DNA from: Streptomyces sp. 71268
GTDB taxonomy: Bacteria > Actinomycetota > Actinomycetes > Streptomycetales > Streptomycetaceae
DNA length: 64,000 nucleotides
Assembly: GCF_029392895.1 (NCBI RefSeq)
Contig: NZ_CP114200.1
Location: 1,455,501-1,519,500, forward strand
Direction: 5' to 3'
Shown here: one piece after another, positions 46,401-57,700 of the stretch
How the letters are laid out: every line of letters begins with the position of its first letter
How positions within the stretch are numbered: position 1 is the first letter of the stretch
Position numbers and translations under genes: made by a program
Notes under the pieces: model-generated
Database searches by the model: none
Told to the model about the DNA's origin: nothing
Seen by the model: the letters and a program-made list of their open reading frames with translations, nothing else

Positions 46401-49400
46401 GGCGAGCGCCATCTCGCACTCGCCCTGGCGCAGCGCCTGCGCGGCCTGGTGCAGGGCCACCAGCGACGACGAACACGCCGTGTCCACCGTCAACGCCGGC
46501 CCCTCAAGCCCCAGCGTGTACGAGATACGACCGGAGACGACCGAGGTCGCGTTGCCGGTCAGGATCTGCCCTTCCAACTCCCCGGCCGTGCCGTCGTGGC
46601 CGACTCCGTAGCCCGAGGTCGCGGCGCCGACGAACACGCCGATCTGGTGGCCGCGCACGGAGGTGGGAGCGATACCGGCGCGCTCGAACGCCTCCCAGGA
46701 CGTCTCAAGCAGCAGCCGCTGCTGCGGGTCCATGGCGAGGGCCTCACGTGGCGAGATCCCGAAGAAGCCCGCGTCGAACTCGCCCCCGTCGTGCAGGAAG
46801 CCACCTTCACGGGCGTAGAACGTGCCCAGACGCTCGGGGTCCGGGTCGTACATCCCCTCTACGTCCCACCCACGGTTGGACGGGAAGTCGGAGATGGCGT
46901 CACCACCACCGGCCACCAGCCGCCACAAGTCCTCGGGGCTCCCCACACCGCCCGGGAAACGGCAGCTCATCCCGACGATCGCGATCGGGTCATCGTCAAC
47001 CGATGCCGCCACCGCCGAAGGCAGCGCCACCGCATCCCGCGTACCCAACACCTCGGCACGCAGATGAGCGGCCAACACCGCAGAACTCGGGAAGTCGAAG
47101 ACCAACGTGGCCGGCAACACCAACCCCGTCTCCGCGTTCAACCGGTTACGGAACTCCACCGCGGTCAGCGAGTCAAAACCCAGCTCCTTGAACGCCCGCC
47201 CCGGCTCAACCACCTCCGCACCCGCGAAACCAAGCACCGCGGCAGCCTGACCACGCACCAGGTCCAACAGAGCCCGATCAATCTCCGCCTCGGTCAGACC
47301 CGCCAGACGCTCCCGCAGTCCGGTCGACGCGTCGCCGGCCTGGCCGGACGCGCTCGCGGCGTCGAGTGCCCGCCGGACCTCGGGCAGGTCGCCGAGCAAC
47401 GGGCTCGGCCGCTCCAACGTGAACAACGGCGCGAACCGCCCCCAGTCCACATCAGCGACCGTCACCACACCCTCATCACCCGCGACCGCCCCACGCAACG
47501 CCACAAGAGCCAAGTCGGGCGCCATCGCGGACAGACCACGACGAGCCAACTGGTCGCCACTGTCACCGGCCGCCATGCCACCTTCCGCCCACGGCCCCCA
47601 CGCCACAGCCGTACCAGCAAGACCCCGACCCCGACGGTCCTCCACCAACGCATCCAGATAAGCGTTGGCAGCACCGTAAGCAGCCTGACCACCACTACCC
47701 CACACACCCGCGATCGAGGAGAACACCACGAACGCGTCCAACTCACGATCACCCAACAACGCGTCCAGGTTGACAGCACCGGCCACCTTGCCCGCCACCA
47801 CCGACGCCGCGTCCGCCAACCCCACATCCACAAGCTCCGTCACCTGTTCCACACCAGCCGCGTGGAAGACGGCCCGCAACGGGAACTCCTCCGGAACCGC
47901 CGCCAACACCCCAGCCAACGCGTCCCGATCAGACACATCACACGCCGCCACGGTCACCCGGGCACCCAGACCCTCAAGCTCAGCCTTCAGCTCGGACGCA
48001 CCCGGCGCCTCAAGACCACGACGACTGGTCAACACCAGATGCTCGGCACCGCTATCCACCAGCCAGCGGGCCACCCGACCACCCAACGCACCCGTACCAC
48101 CGGTCACCAACACCGTGCCACCCACCCGCCACGGCGATACCTCAGCAACAGGCGCCGCCGACCGAGCCAGACGACGCACGAACACACCAGAACCACGCAC
48201 CGCGACCTGGTCCTCACCGCCCTCACCGGACAGCACACCCACCAACCGCGCGACCGCACGCTCATCCAACACCTCTGGCAGATCCACCAGACCACCCCAC
48301 AGCCCCGAGTGCTCCAACCCCACCACCCGCCCCAGACCCCACACCTGCGACTGCACAACACTCGCCAACCGATCCGAACGCCCCACCGACACCGCACCCC
48401 GCGACACACACCACAACAAACCCCCAGCACCCACCTCCACCAACGCCTGCACCAACGTCAACGTCGAAGCAAAACCAACAGACAGCCCCGGATACCCCGG
48501 GCACGACCCCTCATCCAGAGCGAGCAGCGACACCACACCACCCAACTCCGGCACAACCCCCAGAACCTCACGCAACCGTCCGCTCAACACACCGGGCTCA
48601 AGGTCCCCCTCATCCACCACCAGCGACACCACACCCGCACCATGCCGCTCAAGCCCCGAAACAACCCCCGCCACCAACTCATCCTCAACACGCGCCCCCG
48701 GGACCACCACCAGCCACGTCCCCGACAACGACCCACCGACCACATCCCCAACCGGCTTCCACGACACCCGATAACGCCAACCATCGATGGTCGACTGGTC
48801 ACGGCTGCTGCGTCGGTACGCCGAGAGCGCGGGCAGAACCGCGCCCAGCGTCGCTTCGTCATCAAAGTCGAGCGTCTTGGCGAGCGCTTCGAGATCCTCG
48901 CGCTCCACGGCCTGCCAGAACCACGCGTCCACCTCGTCCCGGATGCCGGCGTCAACGCCGGATGATCCGTCGGCGGACTTCTCGATCCAGTAGCGCTGAC
49001 GCTGGAACGGGTATGTCGGCAGGTCGACCCTGCGAGCCTGGAGACCGTCGAACGCCGGCCGCCAGTCGACAACGGAGCCGTGGACGTGCAGCCGAGCCAG
49101 CGCCGTGGTCAGGGCGACGGCCTCCGAGCGGTCCTTGCGCAGCACCGGCACGACCACGGGCGCCGAACCGGACTCGGCCCGCTCCGCCAGGCAGTCCTGT
49201 GCCATCGCCGAGAGCACACCGTCGGGGCCCACCTCAAGGAAGGTGGTCACGCCCTGCGCGTCGAGCGTCCGGACGCCGTCCGCGAACCGCACCGCCTCCC
49301 GGACGTGGCGCACCCAGTACTCCGGCGAGCACACTTCCGCGTCCGCCGGCTTGCCGGTGACGTTGGAGACGAGATCGATGGAGGGCGAGGCGAACGACAG

Positions 49401-51758
49401 GGCTCCCACGACGCGGCGGAAGTCGTCCAGCATCGCGTCCATGCGCGGCGAGTGGAAGGCGTGGCTGACCCGCAGGCGGCTGGTCTTGCGGCCCTGCTCC
49501 GACCACTGGCCGGCGATCTCCAACACCGCGGCCTCGTCGCCCGCGATCACGACGGCTGTCGGACCGTTGACCGCCGCGACGCTCACCTCGGCCTCACGAC
49601 CGCCCAGCGACCCCGCGACCTCCTCCTCGGACGCCTCGATGGCGGCCATCGCGCCGCCCTCCGGCAGCGCCTGCATCAACCGACCACGCGCCGCGATCAG
49701 CGTGCACGCGTCCTCCAGGGAGAACACCCCCGCCACATGCGCGGCAGCGATCTCACCCACCGAGTGGCCCATCACCACATCCGGTGTCACACCCCAGTGC
49801 TCAAGCAGCCGGAACAACGCCACCTCGACCGCGAACAGCGCGGGCTGTGTGAACGCCGTCTGATCCAGCAGCTCGGCATCCGCGCTGCCCTCCGCCGCGA
49901 ACACCACATCCTTCAGAGGACGGTCAAGGACGACGTCCAGATACGCGCACACCTCATCCAAGGCACGGGCGAACACCGGGGACGACTCGTACAACTCCCG
50001 GCCCATACCCAGGCGTTGCGCGCCCTGGCCCGAGAACAGGAACGCGAGGGTGTCATCGGTCCGTGCCACACCCTGGACGACCTGGGCCGCGTTCTCGCCG
50101 TTGGCCAGGGTCTCCAGAGCGCGGAGGAGGCCGTCACGATCCTCGGCGACCACGGCCGCGCGGTGCTCGAAAGTCGAACGGGTCGTGGCCAGGGAGAAGG
50201 CCACGTCGGTCGGCGACAACTCCGGATGCGCACTCATGTGGGCATGGAGTTGACTCGCCTGGGCGCTGAGCCCCTCGGCGCTCCTACCGGACACCAGCCA
50301 CGGCAAGACGGCGGGCGGCTTCGCCACGTCGACCTGGGGCGCGGTCGCCTCCTGTCGCTCATCGAGGTCGGCCTCCGGTGCCTGCTCGATGATGGTGTGA
50401 GCGTTGGTTCCGCTGAGCCCGAACGAGGAGATGCCCGCCCGACGCGGACGGCCGGTCTCCGGCCACGCGGTGGCCTCCGTCAGCAACCGCACCTCACCCG
50501 CCGACCAATCCACCTGCCGCGACGGCTCATCCACATGCAGAACCTTCGGCAACACACCCTCACGCATCGCCATCACCATCTTGATGACGCCCGCGACACC
50601 AGCGGCGGCCTGCGTGTGCCCGATGTTCGACTTGATGGCCCCCAACCACAGCGGCCGCTCCCCAGGCCGCCCCTGACCGTAGGTGGCCAACAACGCCTGC
50701 GCCTCGATCGGGTCACCCAACGTCGTACCCGTACCGTGCGCCTCCACCGCATCCACATCAGCCGCCGACAGTCCCGCGCTGGCCAACGCCTGGCGGATTA
50801 CCCGCTGCTGGGACGGACCGTTGGGAGCCGTGAGGCCGTTGGAAGCGCCGTCCTGGTTGACGGCTGAGCCGCGCACGACGGCCAGCACCGGGTGGCCGTT
50901 CTTCCGCGCATCGGACAGCCGCTCCACGAGCAGCAGGCCCACGCCCTCGGACCAACCCGTACCGTCCGCCGCCTCCGCGAACGGCTTGCAGCGGCCGTCG
51001 ACCGCCAGGCCGCGCTGCCGGCTGAACTCGATGAACGAACCGGGCGACGACATGACCGACACGCCACCGGCCAAGGCAAGTTCACACTCGCCCTGGCGCA
51101 GCGCCTGTATGGCCATGTGGAGGGCGACCAGCGACGACGAACACGCCGTGTCCACGGTCACCGCGGGCCCTTCGAGACCGAAGGTGTAGGAGATACGGCC
51201 CGACACCACGCTGGCCGCGCTGCCCGTCAGATAGCCCTCAAGTTCGCCTCCCACCTCGTAGAGATGGGTCGCGTAGTCCAGGCCACTCGTGCCGACGAAC
51301 ACCCCGACCGGCCTGTTGCGCAGGGAGACGGGGTCGATACCGGTCCGCTCGAACGCCTCCCACGAGGCTTCCAGCAGCAGCCGCTGCTGCGGATCGGTCG
51401 CCAGCGCCTCGCGCGGAGACATCCCGAAGAACTGCGGGTCGAACTCGTCGGCGTCGTAGAGGAAGCCACCCTCACGGGTGTAACTCGTCCCCGGGTTGTC
51501 TGGGTCGGGGTGGTACAGCGTCTCGTTCTCCCAACCGCGATCGGTCGGGAACTCGGAGATGGCATCCACGCCATCCACGACGAGTTGCCAGAGCTGCTCG
51601 GGGGTGCGCACGCCCCCGGGGAAGCGACAGCTCATACCGACGATGGCGATGGGCTCTTTCGAGGCCGCGACCAGACGCTGGTTCTGTAGCTTGAGGCGGT
51701 CGTTTTCCCGGAGGGAGGCGCGCAGCGCTTCGACAACTTTTTCGGAGGACGTAGCCAT
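37482..51758 (-). CDS. PKS-3, trimodular type I polyketide synthase (M4, M5, M6)
   Basis: 4758 residues, ATG start, TAA stop. Three modules of the same plan, KS-AT-KR-ACP. Rough residues: docking helix 1-33; M4 KS 34-460 (Cys206), AT (Ser666, His766), KR (Tyr1361), ACP (Ser1530); M5 KS from 1589 (Cys1762), AT (Ser2218, His2318), KR (Tyr2905), ACP (Ser3073); M6 KS from 3133 (Cys3306), AT (Ser3771, His3871), KR (Tyr4468), ACP (Ser4638); docking tail 4685-4758 ending [13 protein letters not shown]. All three ATs are malonyl type and all three KRs look active, so it should add three -CH(OH)-CH2- units. The N-terminal helix is unlike those of PKS-2, -4, -5 and -6 and pairs by class with the unusual tail of PKS-2. 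The KRs of M4 and M6 are almost copies of each other. A 78-base gap follows before PKS-4. Confidence 0.97.
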   Translation of the reverse strand: MATSSEKVVEALRASLRENDRLKLQNQRLVAASKEPIAIVGMSCRFPGGVRTPEQLWQLVVDGVDAISEFPTDRGWENETLYHPDPDNPGTSYTREGGFLYDADEFDPQFFGMSPREALATDPQQRLLLEASWEAFERTGIDPVSLRNRPVGVFVGTSGLDYATHLYEVGGELEGYLTGSAASVVSGRISYTFGLEGPAVTVDTACSSSLVALHMAIQALRQGECELALAGGVSVMSSPGSFIEFSRQRGLAVDGRCKPFAEAADGTGWSEGVGLLLVERLSDARKNGHPVLAVVRGSAVNQDGASNGLTAPNGPSQQRVIRQALASAGLSAADVDAVEAHGTGTTLGDPIEAQALLATYGQGRPGERPLWLGAIKSNIGHTQAAAGVAGVIKMVMAMREGVLPKVLHVDEPSRQVDWSAGEVRLLTEATAWPETGRPRRAGISSFGLSGTNAHTIIEQAPEADLDERQEATAPQVDVAKPPAVLPWLVSGRSAEGLSAQASQLHAHMSAHPELSPTDVAFSLATTRSTFEHRAAVVAEDRDGLLRALETLANGENAAQVVQGVARTDDTLAFLFSGQGAQRLGMGRELYESSPVFARALDEVCAYLDVVLDRPLKDVVFAAEGSADAELLDQTAFTQPALFAVEVALFRLLEHWGVTPDVVMGHSVGEIAAAHVAGVFSLEDACTLIAARGRLMQALPEGGAMAAIEASEEEVAGSLGGREAEVSVAAVNGPTAVVIAGDEAAVLEIAGQWSEQGRKTSRLRVSHAFHSPRMDAMLDDFRRVVGALSFASPSIDLVSNVTGKPADAEVCSPEYWVRHVREAVRFADGVRTLDAQGVTTFLEVGPDGVLSAMAQDCLAERAESGSAPVVVPVLRKDRSEAVALTTALARLHVHGSVVDWRPAFDGLQARRVDLPTYPFQRQRYWIEKSADGSSGVDAGIRDEVDAWFWQAVEREDLEALAKTLDFDDEATLGAVLPALSAYRRSSRDQSTIDGWRYRVSWKPVGDVVGGSLSGTWLVVVPGARVEDELVAGVVSGLERHGAGVVSLVVDEGDLEPGVLSGRLREVLGVVPELGGVVSLLALDEGSCPGYPGLSVGFASTLTLVQALVEVGAGGLLWCVSRGAVSVGRSDRLASVVQSQVWGLGRVVGLEHSGLWGGLVDLPEVLDERAVARLVGVLSGEGGEDQVAVRGSGVFVRRLARSAAPVAEVSPWRVGGTVLVTGGTGALGGRVARWLVDSGAEHLVLTSRRGLEAPGASELKAELEGLGARVTVAACDVSDRDALAGVLAAVPEEFPLRAVFHAAGVEQVTELVDVGLADAASVVAGKVAGAVNLDALLGDRELDAFVVFSSIAGVWGSGGQAAYGAANAYLDALVEDRRGRGLAGTAVAWGPWAEGGMAAGDSGDQLARRGLSAMAPDLALVALRGAVAGDEGVVTVADVDWGRFAPLFTLERPSPLLGDLPEVRRALDAASASGQAGDASTGLRERLAGLTEAEIDRALLDLVRGQAAAVLGFAGAEVVEPGRAFKELGFDSLTAVEFRNRLNAETGLVLPATLVFDFPSSAVLAAHLRAEVLGTRDAVALPSAVAASVDDDPIAIVGMSCRFPGGVGSPEDLWRLVAGGGDAISDFPSNRGWDVEGMYDPDPERLGTFYAREGGFLHDGGEFDAGFFGISPREALAMDPQQRLLLETSWEAFERAGIAPTSVRGHQIGVFVGAATSGYGVGHDGTAGELEGQILTGNATSVVSGRISYTLGLEGPALTVDTACSSSLVALHQAAQALRQGECEMALAGGVTVMATPGAFVEFSRQRGLAPDGRCKPFADAADGTGWSEGVGMLLVERLSDARRNGHQVLAIVRGSAVNQDGASNGLTAPNGPSQQRVIRQALANAGVSAAEVDAVEAHGTGTTLGDPIEAQALLATYGQERPEGRPLWLGSLKSNLGHTQAAAGVGGIIKMVMAMRHGVLPQTLHVDEPSSQVDWSAGEVRLLTEATEWPETGRPRRAGVSAFGVSGTNAHTIIEQAPPVEEDAQPAPAAPVEDHGVVPWALSAKSAEALRAQAERLRSYLVERAELGALDVGYSLVATRAVHEHRAVILGANRAELLRGVEAVAAGEVTPGAVEGVANASGVTAFLFSGQGAQRLGMGRELYETYPVFAQALDEVCAHLDVLLDRPLKDVVFAAEGSADAELLDQTAFTQPALFAVEVALFRLLEHWGVTPDVLIGHSIGEIAAAHVAGVFSLEDACTLVAARGRLMQALPAGGAMVAIEASEEEVVGSLAGREAEVSVAAVNGPTAVVIAGDEAAVLEIVGQWSEQGRKTSRLRVSHAFHSPRMDAMLGDFRKVVEGLSFQAPSIALVSNVTGEAAGADDVCSAEYWVRHVREAVRFADGVRALEKLGVTRFVEVGPDGVLSAMARDCLRADAGSAPIVAPVLRKDRPEVQALTAALAELHVHGVEVGWEQVFAGRGARTVELPTYAFQRQRYWLEDRAQASSGSAVDSVDARFWDAVEREDLEALAEALDVEGSGSLGELLPALSSYRRQRRDQATVDGWRYRVTWKPVPDAVAATLSGTWLLAVPAGLADSEPTVAITQGLAKHGARVVPVPVEGDADRDGLAELLLGALGGEPDANVLSLLALDEEPMTGQPVVATGLALTLRLVQAAAGLDVGLRLWCASRGAVSVGRSDRLASAAQAQVWGLGRVAALEHPQVWGGLVDLPETLDERAVARLAGVLSGRDGEDETAIRGSGVFGRRLVRTASTGGQAWRPSGSVLITGGTGALGAHVARWAVREGAEHVVLTSRRGLAAEGAAELRAELEGLGAAVSVVACDASDRDALVEVLAGIPERFPLRGVVHAAGVLDDGVLDGLTVEQLAGVLGAKVEGARLLHELTADLELDAFVLFSSFAGVVGGTGQGAYAAANAYLDALAVARRGAGLAGTAVAWGPWAESGMAASGRAGERVRGGAVSAMAPALAVSALSWAVGQDEASLVVADVDWERLAPALAAAHGGTLVSDIPEAHEHLATDDDGAGTSAATFGGKLAGLSAAERNEAVLELVRGHAASVLGHTSADSIEPGRAFRDLGFDSLTAVELRNRLDLATGLRLPATLVFDYPTAAELADYLDAEAFGTARPALDTTQPNAAAVDDDPIAIVAMSCHFPGDVHTPEDLWRLVAEGTDAISAFPTDRGWDLDALYDPDPERLGTSYAREGGFLYDAPRFDARFFGISPREALAMDPQQRLLLETSWEAFERAGIAPESLRGARAGVFVGTNGQDYAGLWVDSQGDLEGHLGTGSAASVVSGRISYTFGLEGPAVTVDTACSSSLVALHMAIQALRQGECDLALAGGVSVMSTPGAFVEFSRQRGLAVDGRCKPFAEAADGTGWSEGVGLLLVERLSDARKNGHPVLAVVRGSAVNQDGASNGLTAPNGPSQQRVIRQALASARLSAAEVDAVEAHGTGTTLGDPIEAQALLATYGQGRPEERPLWLGAIKSNIGHTQAAAGVAGIIKMVMAMREGVLPKVLHVDEPSSQVDWSAGEVRLLTEATAWPETGRPRRAGISSFGLSGTNAHTIIEQAPEAGQSPASDTVAPASTPASASATDDSSAVVPWLLSAKSREALRAQAGRLAAHVAARGDLGVLDVGHSLAARSVFEHRAVLLGEDRATLLRGLEAVAGGGIASGVVQGQAVSGGKTAFLFSGQGAQRLGMGRELYDAFPVFARALDEVCAYLDVLLDRPLKDVVFAAEGSADAELLDRTAFTQPALFAIEVALFRLLEHWDVTPDVVMGHSIGEIAAAHVAGVFSLQDACTLVAARGRLMQALPEGGAMVAIQASEEEIAGSLAGREHEVSIAAVNGPTAVVIAGRTQAVQEVADSWTAMGKKTRGLRVSHAFHSYLMDSMLDEFGQVVREIPFASPTVALVSNVTGRLASEGEACSPDYWVRHVREAVRFADGVRSLEALGVTRFLEVGPDGVLTAMAQECLAAKAEESSVAVLVPVLRKERPEAGSLMAALAELHTHGATVGWESVFAGHGAGKVELPTYAFQRERFWPEVSASGVGRDSGSTAADSVDARFWEAVEREDLEALAEALDVDRDAPLSTVMPALSAYHRSNREQSTIDGWRYRVSWKPVGDAVGGSLSGTWLVVVPGSRVEDDAVAGIVSGLERHGAGVVSLVVDEGDLEPGVLSGRLREALLSAPDLSGVVSLLALDEGSCPGYPGLSAGFASTLVLVQALVEVGAGGLLWCVSRGAVSVGRSDRLASAVQSQVWGLGRVVGLEHSGLWGGLVDLPEVLDERAVARLVGVLSGEGGEDQVAVRGSGVFVRRLARSAAPVAEVSPWRVRGTVLVTGGTGALGGRVARWLVGNGAEHLVLTSRRGLEAPGARELREELEALGARVTVAACDVSDRDALAGVLAVVPEEFPLRAVFHAAGVEQAAELAGMGLADAAAVISGKAAGAEHLDALLGDREVDAFVVFSSIAGVWGSGGQAAYGAANAYLDALVEDRRGRGLAGTAVAWGPWAEGGMAAGDSGDQLARRGLSAMAPELALAALRGAVAGDEGVLTVADVDWGRFAPLFTLERPSPLLGDLPEVVSALEQARAAEESHAEGGSALRERLLALAPGERQRAVLDLVRGHAAAVLGFAGMEGVESDRAFKELGFDSLTAVEFRNRLNADTGLRLPTTLVFDYPNAKALAEHVREGVLPDEGASVSPLIADLEKLEASLSTAEPDDAGRTAIAARLQVLLARLNGDEGGAKNAESITQRLDEASDDDLFDFIENELS
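37740..42362 (-). other. Module M6: KS-AT(malonyl, divergent)-KR(A)-ACP
   Basis: KS Cys3306, loop NGQDY (about 41970-42000). AT has GHSIGE (Ser3771) and HAFH (His3871), so malonyl; after HAFH it reads [11 protein letters not shown] where the other eight malonyl ATs read [10 protein letters not shown] is A-type ([10 protein letters not shown], Trp in GVWGSGG), Tyr4468. ACP Ser4638. Confidence 0.92.
42363..46992 (-). other. Module M5: KS-AT(malonyl)-KR(B)-ACP
   Basis: KS Cys1762 with loop TSGYG (about 46601-46630). AT: GHSIGE Ser2218, HAFH His2318. KR: AGVLDDG, B-type, Tyr2905. ACP Ser3073. Its KS segment is very similar to the KS of M9, and both follow near-copy A-type KR-ACP segments. Confidence 0.92.
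46993..51658 (-). other. Module M4: KS-AT(malonyl)-KR(A)-ACP
   Basis: KS Cys206, loop SGLDY (about 51271-51295), the least typical of the loops seen after a B-type module. AT: GHSVGE Ser666, HAFH His766. The KR lacks the LDD motif (it reads [10 protein letters not shown]) and has the A-type Trp in [10 protein letters not shown]; Tyr1361 in [10 protein letters not shown] Ser1530. Confidence 0.92.
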
Positions 51759-51769
51759 CAGTAGCTCCA
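51759..51769 (-). promoter_or_regulatory. PKS-3 ribosome binding site that fixes its start
   Basis: TGGAG at 51765-51769 lies 6 bases before an ATG at 51756-51758. The reading frame stays open upstream to 52013, inside the end of PKS-2. The protein from the ATG begins with a docking helix ([19 protein letters not shown]), which is where family members normally start, so the upstream 85 codons are rejected as non-coding. Confidence 0.85.
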
Positions 51770-51783
51770 CACTTCCAACAACA

Positions 51784-54700
51784 TCAAAGGTCAGCGCCGC
51801 CCAGAGCCCTCTGGACGAGGTCATCGACATCCATCGTGTCGACCGCGCTACTCGGTTCTTCCTGCGGCGCCGACTCAGAACCGCTCTCCGGTATCCGAGC
51901 GAGTTCGAGCAGGGTGTCCATGAGTCCGGCTTCACGGAAACGCGCGAGCGGAATGGAAACCAACGCCTCGCGTATCCGGTCCTCTTCCGAGTCGTTGCCC
52001 TCGGCCCCAACACCTTGCGGGAACATGCCCGCTTCCAGGTGCTCGGCCAGGGCGATGAGGTTCGGGTAGTCGAATGCCAGGGTGGTCGGCAGCTCCAGGC
52101 CGGTGATCGCGCCCAGCCGGTTGCGTAGCTGTACGGCCGTCAGCGAGTCAAAGCCCAGCTCGGTGAAGGAGCGGTCGTTCTCGATGGCGTCCGGGGCCGT
52201 GTGCGCCAGGACCGCGGCGACGTGCTGGCGCACCAACTTGCGTAGCTGGCGCTGGCGCTTCCCCGAGGGCAGCGCCTCCAGGCTGGTGCGCAGCTCGTTC
52301 GCCGCGGACTCGGTCGCCGCCGGGTCGGAAGGCGTCAGCGACGCCGTCGGCCGCTGCGGCTGTGTCAGCTCGCTCAGCAACGCTGTCGTCCGGTCCGCTC
52401 CCAGTTCGCCCGCGAGCCGCTCCCAGGCGGCATCGGCCACGAGGAGGAAGGCTTCGTCCAGGTCCAGAGCACGCTGAAGGGCGGAGATGGCCAGGTCCGG
52501 GTTCATCGGGGCCATGCCGCCCCGCCGCATCTGCTCTTCGAGCTCCCCGTCGACCGCCATACCGCTTCCGGCCCAGGCGCCCCAGGCGATGGAGGTCGCC
52601 GGAAGACCGTCCGCCCGGCGCTGCAACGCCAACGCGTCCAGATACGCGTTGCCCGCCGCGTAACTCCCCTGACCCGGACCACCCAACGTGCCCGCCGCCG
52701 AGGAGAACAACACGAAGGCCGACAGGGCCATCCCGGCGGTCAGTTCGTGCAGGTTCCGGGTGGCGTCCACCTTCGGACGCAACACCCCGGCCGTCCGCTC
52801 CACCGTCAGGGCGTCCACCACACCGTCATCCAGCACACCCGCCGTGTGCACCACGGCCGTCAGTGGGAACTCGTTCGGAATCGCGTCCAGCACCGCCGCC
52901 AAGGCCTCACGGTCGGCCGCGTCACACGCCGCCACCGTCACCCGGGCACCCAGGCCCTCCAGCTCCGCCTTCAGCTCGACGGCACCCGAAGCCCCCAACC
53001 CGCGACGACTGGTCAACACCAGATGCTCAGCACTCGTACGCGCCAACCAACGAGCCACATGACCACCCAGCGCACCCGTACCACCGGTCACCAACACCGA
53101 CCCACTCGGCCGCCACTCCCCACCACCCACCGCCTGGGGCGCGGAAGCGCGTACCAAACGCTTGGCGAACACACCCGAACCACGTACCGCGACCTGATCC
53201 TCACCCTCCACACCCGCCAACACCCCGACCAGACGCGACACGGCGCGCTCGTCGAGCGTCCCGGGCAGATCGACAAGCCCGCCCCAACGCTGCGGTTGTT
53301 CAAGCGCCGCGACTCCGCCGAGGCCCCACACCTGCGCCTGTGTGGCGCTGGCGAGCCGGTCGGAACGGCCCACCGACACCGCACCCCGCGTGGCACACCA
53401 CAGCCGAGCGCGCACGCCCAACCCCGCCACGGTCTGCACCAGCCACAGAGTCAACGCGAGTCCTGCGGCCACCGGTTGCCCGGCCATCGGCTCCTCGTCC
53501 AACGCGAGCAGCGACAGCACCCGGACATCGGACTCGCCGTCAACCGCGGCCAGCAGTGCCCGGGCGAGATCGTCGCGGTCCGCGCTCGCGTCCACCGCCA
53601 CCGGTACGACACGGGCGCCGGACTTCTCCAACCCCTGTGTGACCGTGACGGTCAGCTCGCTGTCCGCGAGCCCGGCGGGCACCACCAGCAGCCAGGTGCC
53701 CGACAGCGTCCCCACCGCGGCCTCCGGGACCGGCTTCCAGGAGACCCGGTAGCACCAGCCGTCGACGGTGGCCTGGTCGCGCCGCTGACGGCGGTAGGAG
53801 GACAGCGCGGGCAGCAACTCGCCCAGCGATCCGCTCCCGTCGACGTCCAGCGCCTCCGCCAGCGCCTCCAGGTCCTCGCGCTCCACCGCGTCCCAGAACC
53901 GCGCGTCGACGCTGTCCACCCCGGCGGAACCACCCGGCACGGAGCCGGCCGAAGCCTCCGTCGGGTCCTCCAGCCAGTAGCGCTGCCGCTGGAAGGCGTA
54001 CGTCGGCAGCTCCACCGTCCGCGCACCGCGCCCGGCGAAGACCTGCTCCCAACCCACCTCGACACCGTGTACGTGGAGTTCGGCCAGCGCCGCCGTCAGC
54101 GCCTGAACCTCCGGGCGGTCCCTGCGCAGCACAGGTGCCACGACCGAGGTCGAACCGGCGTCCGTCGTCAGGCAGTCCTGCGTCATCGCGGTGAGCACAC
54201 CGTCGGGGCCCACCTCCAGGAACGAGGTCACCCCGAGCTTCTCCAGGGCCCGCACCCCGTCGGCGAACCGTACGGCCTGCCGCACGTGGCGCACCCAGTA
54301 CTCCGCCGAGCACACATCGTCCGCGCCCGCTGGCTCACCGGTCACGTTGGAGACCAACGCGATGGACGGTGGAGCGAACGACACCCCCTCGACGATCTTG
54401 CGGAAGTCGCCGAGCATCGCGTCCATGCGCGGCGAGTGGAAGGCATGGCTGACGCGCAGGCGGCGGGTCTTGCGGCCCTGCTCCGACCACTGGCCGGCGA
54501 TCTCCAGTACGCCGGCCTCGTCACCCGCGATGACCACGGCCGTAGGACCGTTGACGGCCGCGACGCTCACCTCGGCCTCACGACCGGCCAGCGATCCGAC
54601 GATCTCCTCCTCGGACGCCTGGACGGCCACCATGGCGCCACCTTCGGGCAGCGCCTGCATCAGCCGGCCACGGGCCGCGACCAGCGTGCACGCGTCCTTA

Positions 54701-57700
54701 AGCGAGAAGACGCCGGCCACGTGCGCGGCGGTGACCTCGCCCACCGAGTGGCCGATGAGCACGTCCGGGGTGACACCCCAGTGCTCCAGGAGCCGGAACA
54801 ACGCCACCTCGACCGCGAACAGCGCGGGCTGCGTGAACGCCGTCTGATCCAGCAGCTCGGCATCCGCACTGCCCTCCGCCGCGAACACCACATCCTTCAG
54901 CGGACGATCCAGCAGCACATCGAGGTGCGCACACACCTCGTCCAGCGCCTGTGCGAACACCGGGTACGCCTCATACAACTCCCGGCCCATGCCGAGCCGC
55001 TGCGCGCCCTGACCCGAGAACAGGAACGCCCGCAGACCGGACGTGTTCGCGACGCCCTGAACCAGCCCCGGGGCGGCTTCGCCGGATGCGACCGCATCGA
55101 GACCGGCGAGGAGCTCCGTACGACTCGCGCCCGACACCACCGCACGGTGCTCGAACATCGACCGCGTCGCCACCAACGAGTGACCGACATCCAGCGCACT
55201 CCACTCGGCCCGCTCCAACAGGAACGCCCTGAGCCGCGCCGCCTGCCCCCGCAACGCGTCCGCACCACGAGCCGACAGCAACCACGTGACCACACCACTG
55301 TCGACCTCGGAAGCCGGACCCTCCCCGGCCTCGTCCTCAACCTCATCGACCGCCGGAGCCTGCTCGATGATGGTGTGAGCGTTGGTCCCGCTCACACCGA
55401 AGGCCGAGACACCGGCCCGACGCGGACGCCCGGTCTCAGGCCACTCCGTTGCCTCCGTCAGCAGCCGCACCTCACCCGCCGACCAGTCCACCTGCCGCGA
55501 CGGCTCATCCACATGCAACGACCGCGGCAGCACACCATGCCGCATCGCCATCACCATCTTGATGACCCCGGCCACACCCGCGGCCGCCTGGGTGTGCCCG
55601 ATGTTCGACTTCAGCGCGCCCAGCAACAGTGGACGATCCTCGGGCCGGTCCTGGCCGTAGGTGGCCAGCAGCGCCTGCGCCTCGATCGGGTCACCCAGCG
55701 TGGTACCCGTACCGTGCGCCTCGACCGCGTCCACCTCGGCCGCCGACAGCCCCGCGCTGGCCAGCGCCTGGCGGATTACCCTCTGCTGCGACGGCCCGTT
55801 CGGCGCCGTAAGGCCGTTGCTGGCACCGTCCTGGTTGACCGCCGAACCCCGCACGACACCCAGCACCTGGTGGCCGTTGCGCCTGGCATCCGACAGCCGT
55901 TCCAAGAGCAGCATGCCCACGCCCTCGGACCAGCCCGTGCCGTCCGCCGCGTCCGCGAAGGGCTTGCAGCGACCGTCGGGGGCCAGCCCACGCTGCCGGC
56001 TGAACTCCACGAACGCGCCGGGCGACGACATCACCGAGACGCCACCGGCGAGCGCGAGATCGCATTCACCCTGGCGCAGTGCCTGCGCGGCCAGGTGCAG
56101 GGCGACCAGCGACGACGAACACGCCGTGTCAACCGTCACCGCCGGCCCCTCAAGGCCAAGCGTGTACGAGATACGACCGGACGCCACGCTTCCGGCGCTT
56201 CCGCTGCCGAGAGACCCCTCGAAGCCCTCGGGAACCTGCCGCAGCCGAGTGCCGTAGTCGTTGTACATCACGCCCACGAACACACCGGACCGGCTGCCCC
56301 GCTTGGTCGTGGGGTCGATACCGGCCCGCTCGAACGCCTCCCACGCGGTCTCGAGGAGCAGCCGCTGCTGCGGGTCGGTCGCCAGCGCCTCGCGCGGACT
56401 CATGTCGAAGAAGGCGGGGTCGAACTGGTGCGCGTCGTAGAGGAACCCACCGTTCTGGGCGTAGTACGTGCCCTCCCGGTCGGGGTCCGGGTCGTACAGG
56501 CGCTCAAGGTCCCACCCACGGTCGGACGGGAACTCGGACATCGCATCCGTGCCCGCCATGACCAACTGCCACAGTTCTTCGGGGGTCCGCACCCCGCCCG
56601 GGAACCGGCAGCTCATGCTCACGATCACGATGGGATCGCTGTCCACCGGCGTCCCCGGCACGGCCACCGCCGCCGCGCCCGCCGAGGAGGCAGCGCTGTC
56701 TGCGCCCAGGATCTCGTCACGGATGTGGCCGACGAGTGCCATCGGCGTCGGGTAGTCGAAGACCAGCGTGGCGGGCAGCCGCAGACCGGTCTCAGCGGTG
56801 AGTCGATTCCTGAGATCGACCCCCATCAGCGAGTCGAAGCCGAGTTCCTTGAACGGCCGTCGTGTGTTGACCGTCTCGGCGGTGGCGTGTCCGAGAGCGG
56901 CCGCGGTCTGCACGCGGACCAGCTCCAGCAACATCTGGTCCTGCGATGTCCGCGGCAGGCCTTCAAGGCGCCGGCGCAGTTCGTTGGGCAGGCTCTCGTC
57001 CTGCTCCGATCGCACGACACGGCGCGCTGTCGCGGCCGGTACGACGTTGCGGAAGATGGCGGAGAGTTCGGCGCCCTGGGCGCGCAGCGCCGGGACGTCC
57101 AGCCGCACCGGAACCGGCACGATCTCATCCGAGACCAGAGCCGCGTCGAACAGCTCAAGCCCCTCCTGCGAGGAGAGCGGCACCAGGCCGGAGCGCGACA
57201 CGCGGCGCAGGTCCCTGTCGCCGAGGTGTCCGGTCATCCCGCTGGCCTCGGCCCACAGGCCCCACGCCATCGACACGCTCGGCAACCCCCGAGCCCGCCG
57301 CCATGACGCGAGCCCATCCAGGAACACGTTCGCCGCCGCGTAACTTCCCTGGCCCGGACTGCCCAGCACGCCAGCCGCCGACGAGAACAACACGAACGCC
57401 GACAGGTCCATCCCGGCCGTCAGCTCATGCAGGTTCCACGCCGCATCCACCTTCGCCCGCAACACCAACTCAACCCGCTCACGCGTCAGTGACGTCAACA
57501 ACCCGTCATCCAGCACACCCGCCGCGTGCACCACACCACTCAACGCAAAACCAGCCGGCAACCCGACCAACACCCCAGCCAGCGCCTCACGATCGGCAGC
57601 ATCACACGCCGCGATCACCACCTCAGCGCCCGCGGCCTCCAACTCCTCCCGCAACCCCGCCGCACCCTCAGCCTCCACACCACGACGAGAGAGCAACACC

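Noticed and set aside
51759..52013. An 85-codon N-terminal extension of PKS-3
   Set aside because: It overlaps the end of PKS-2, has no family similarity, and a good ribosome binding site and docking helix mark the start at 51758.
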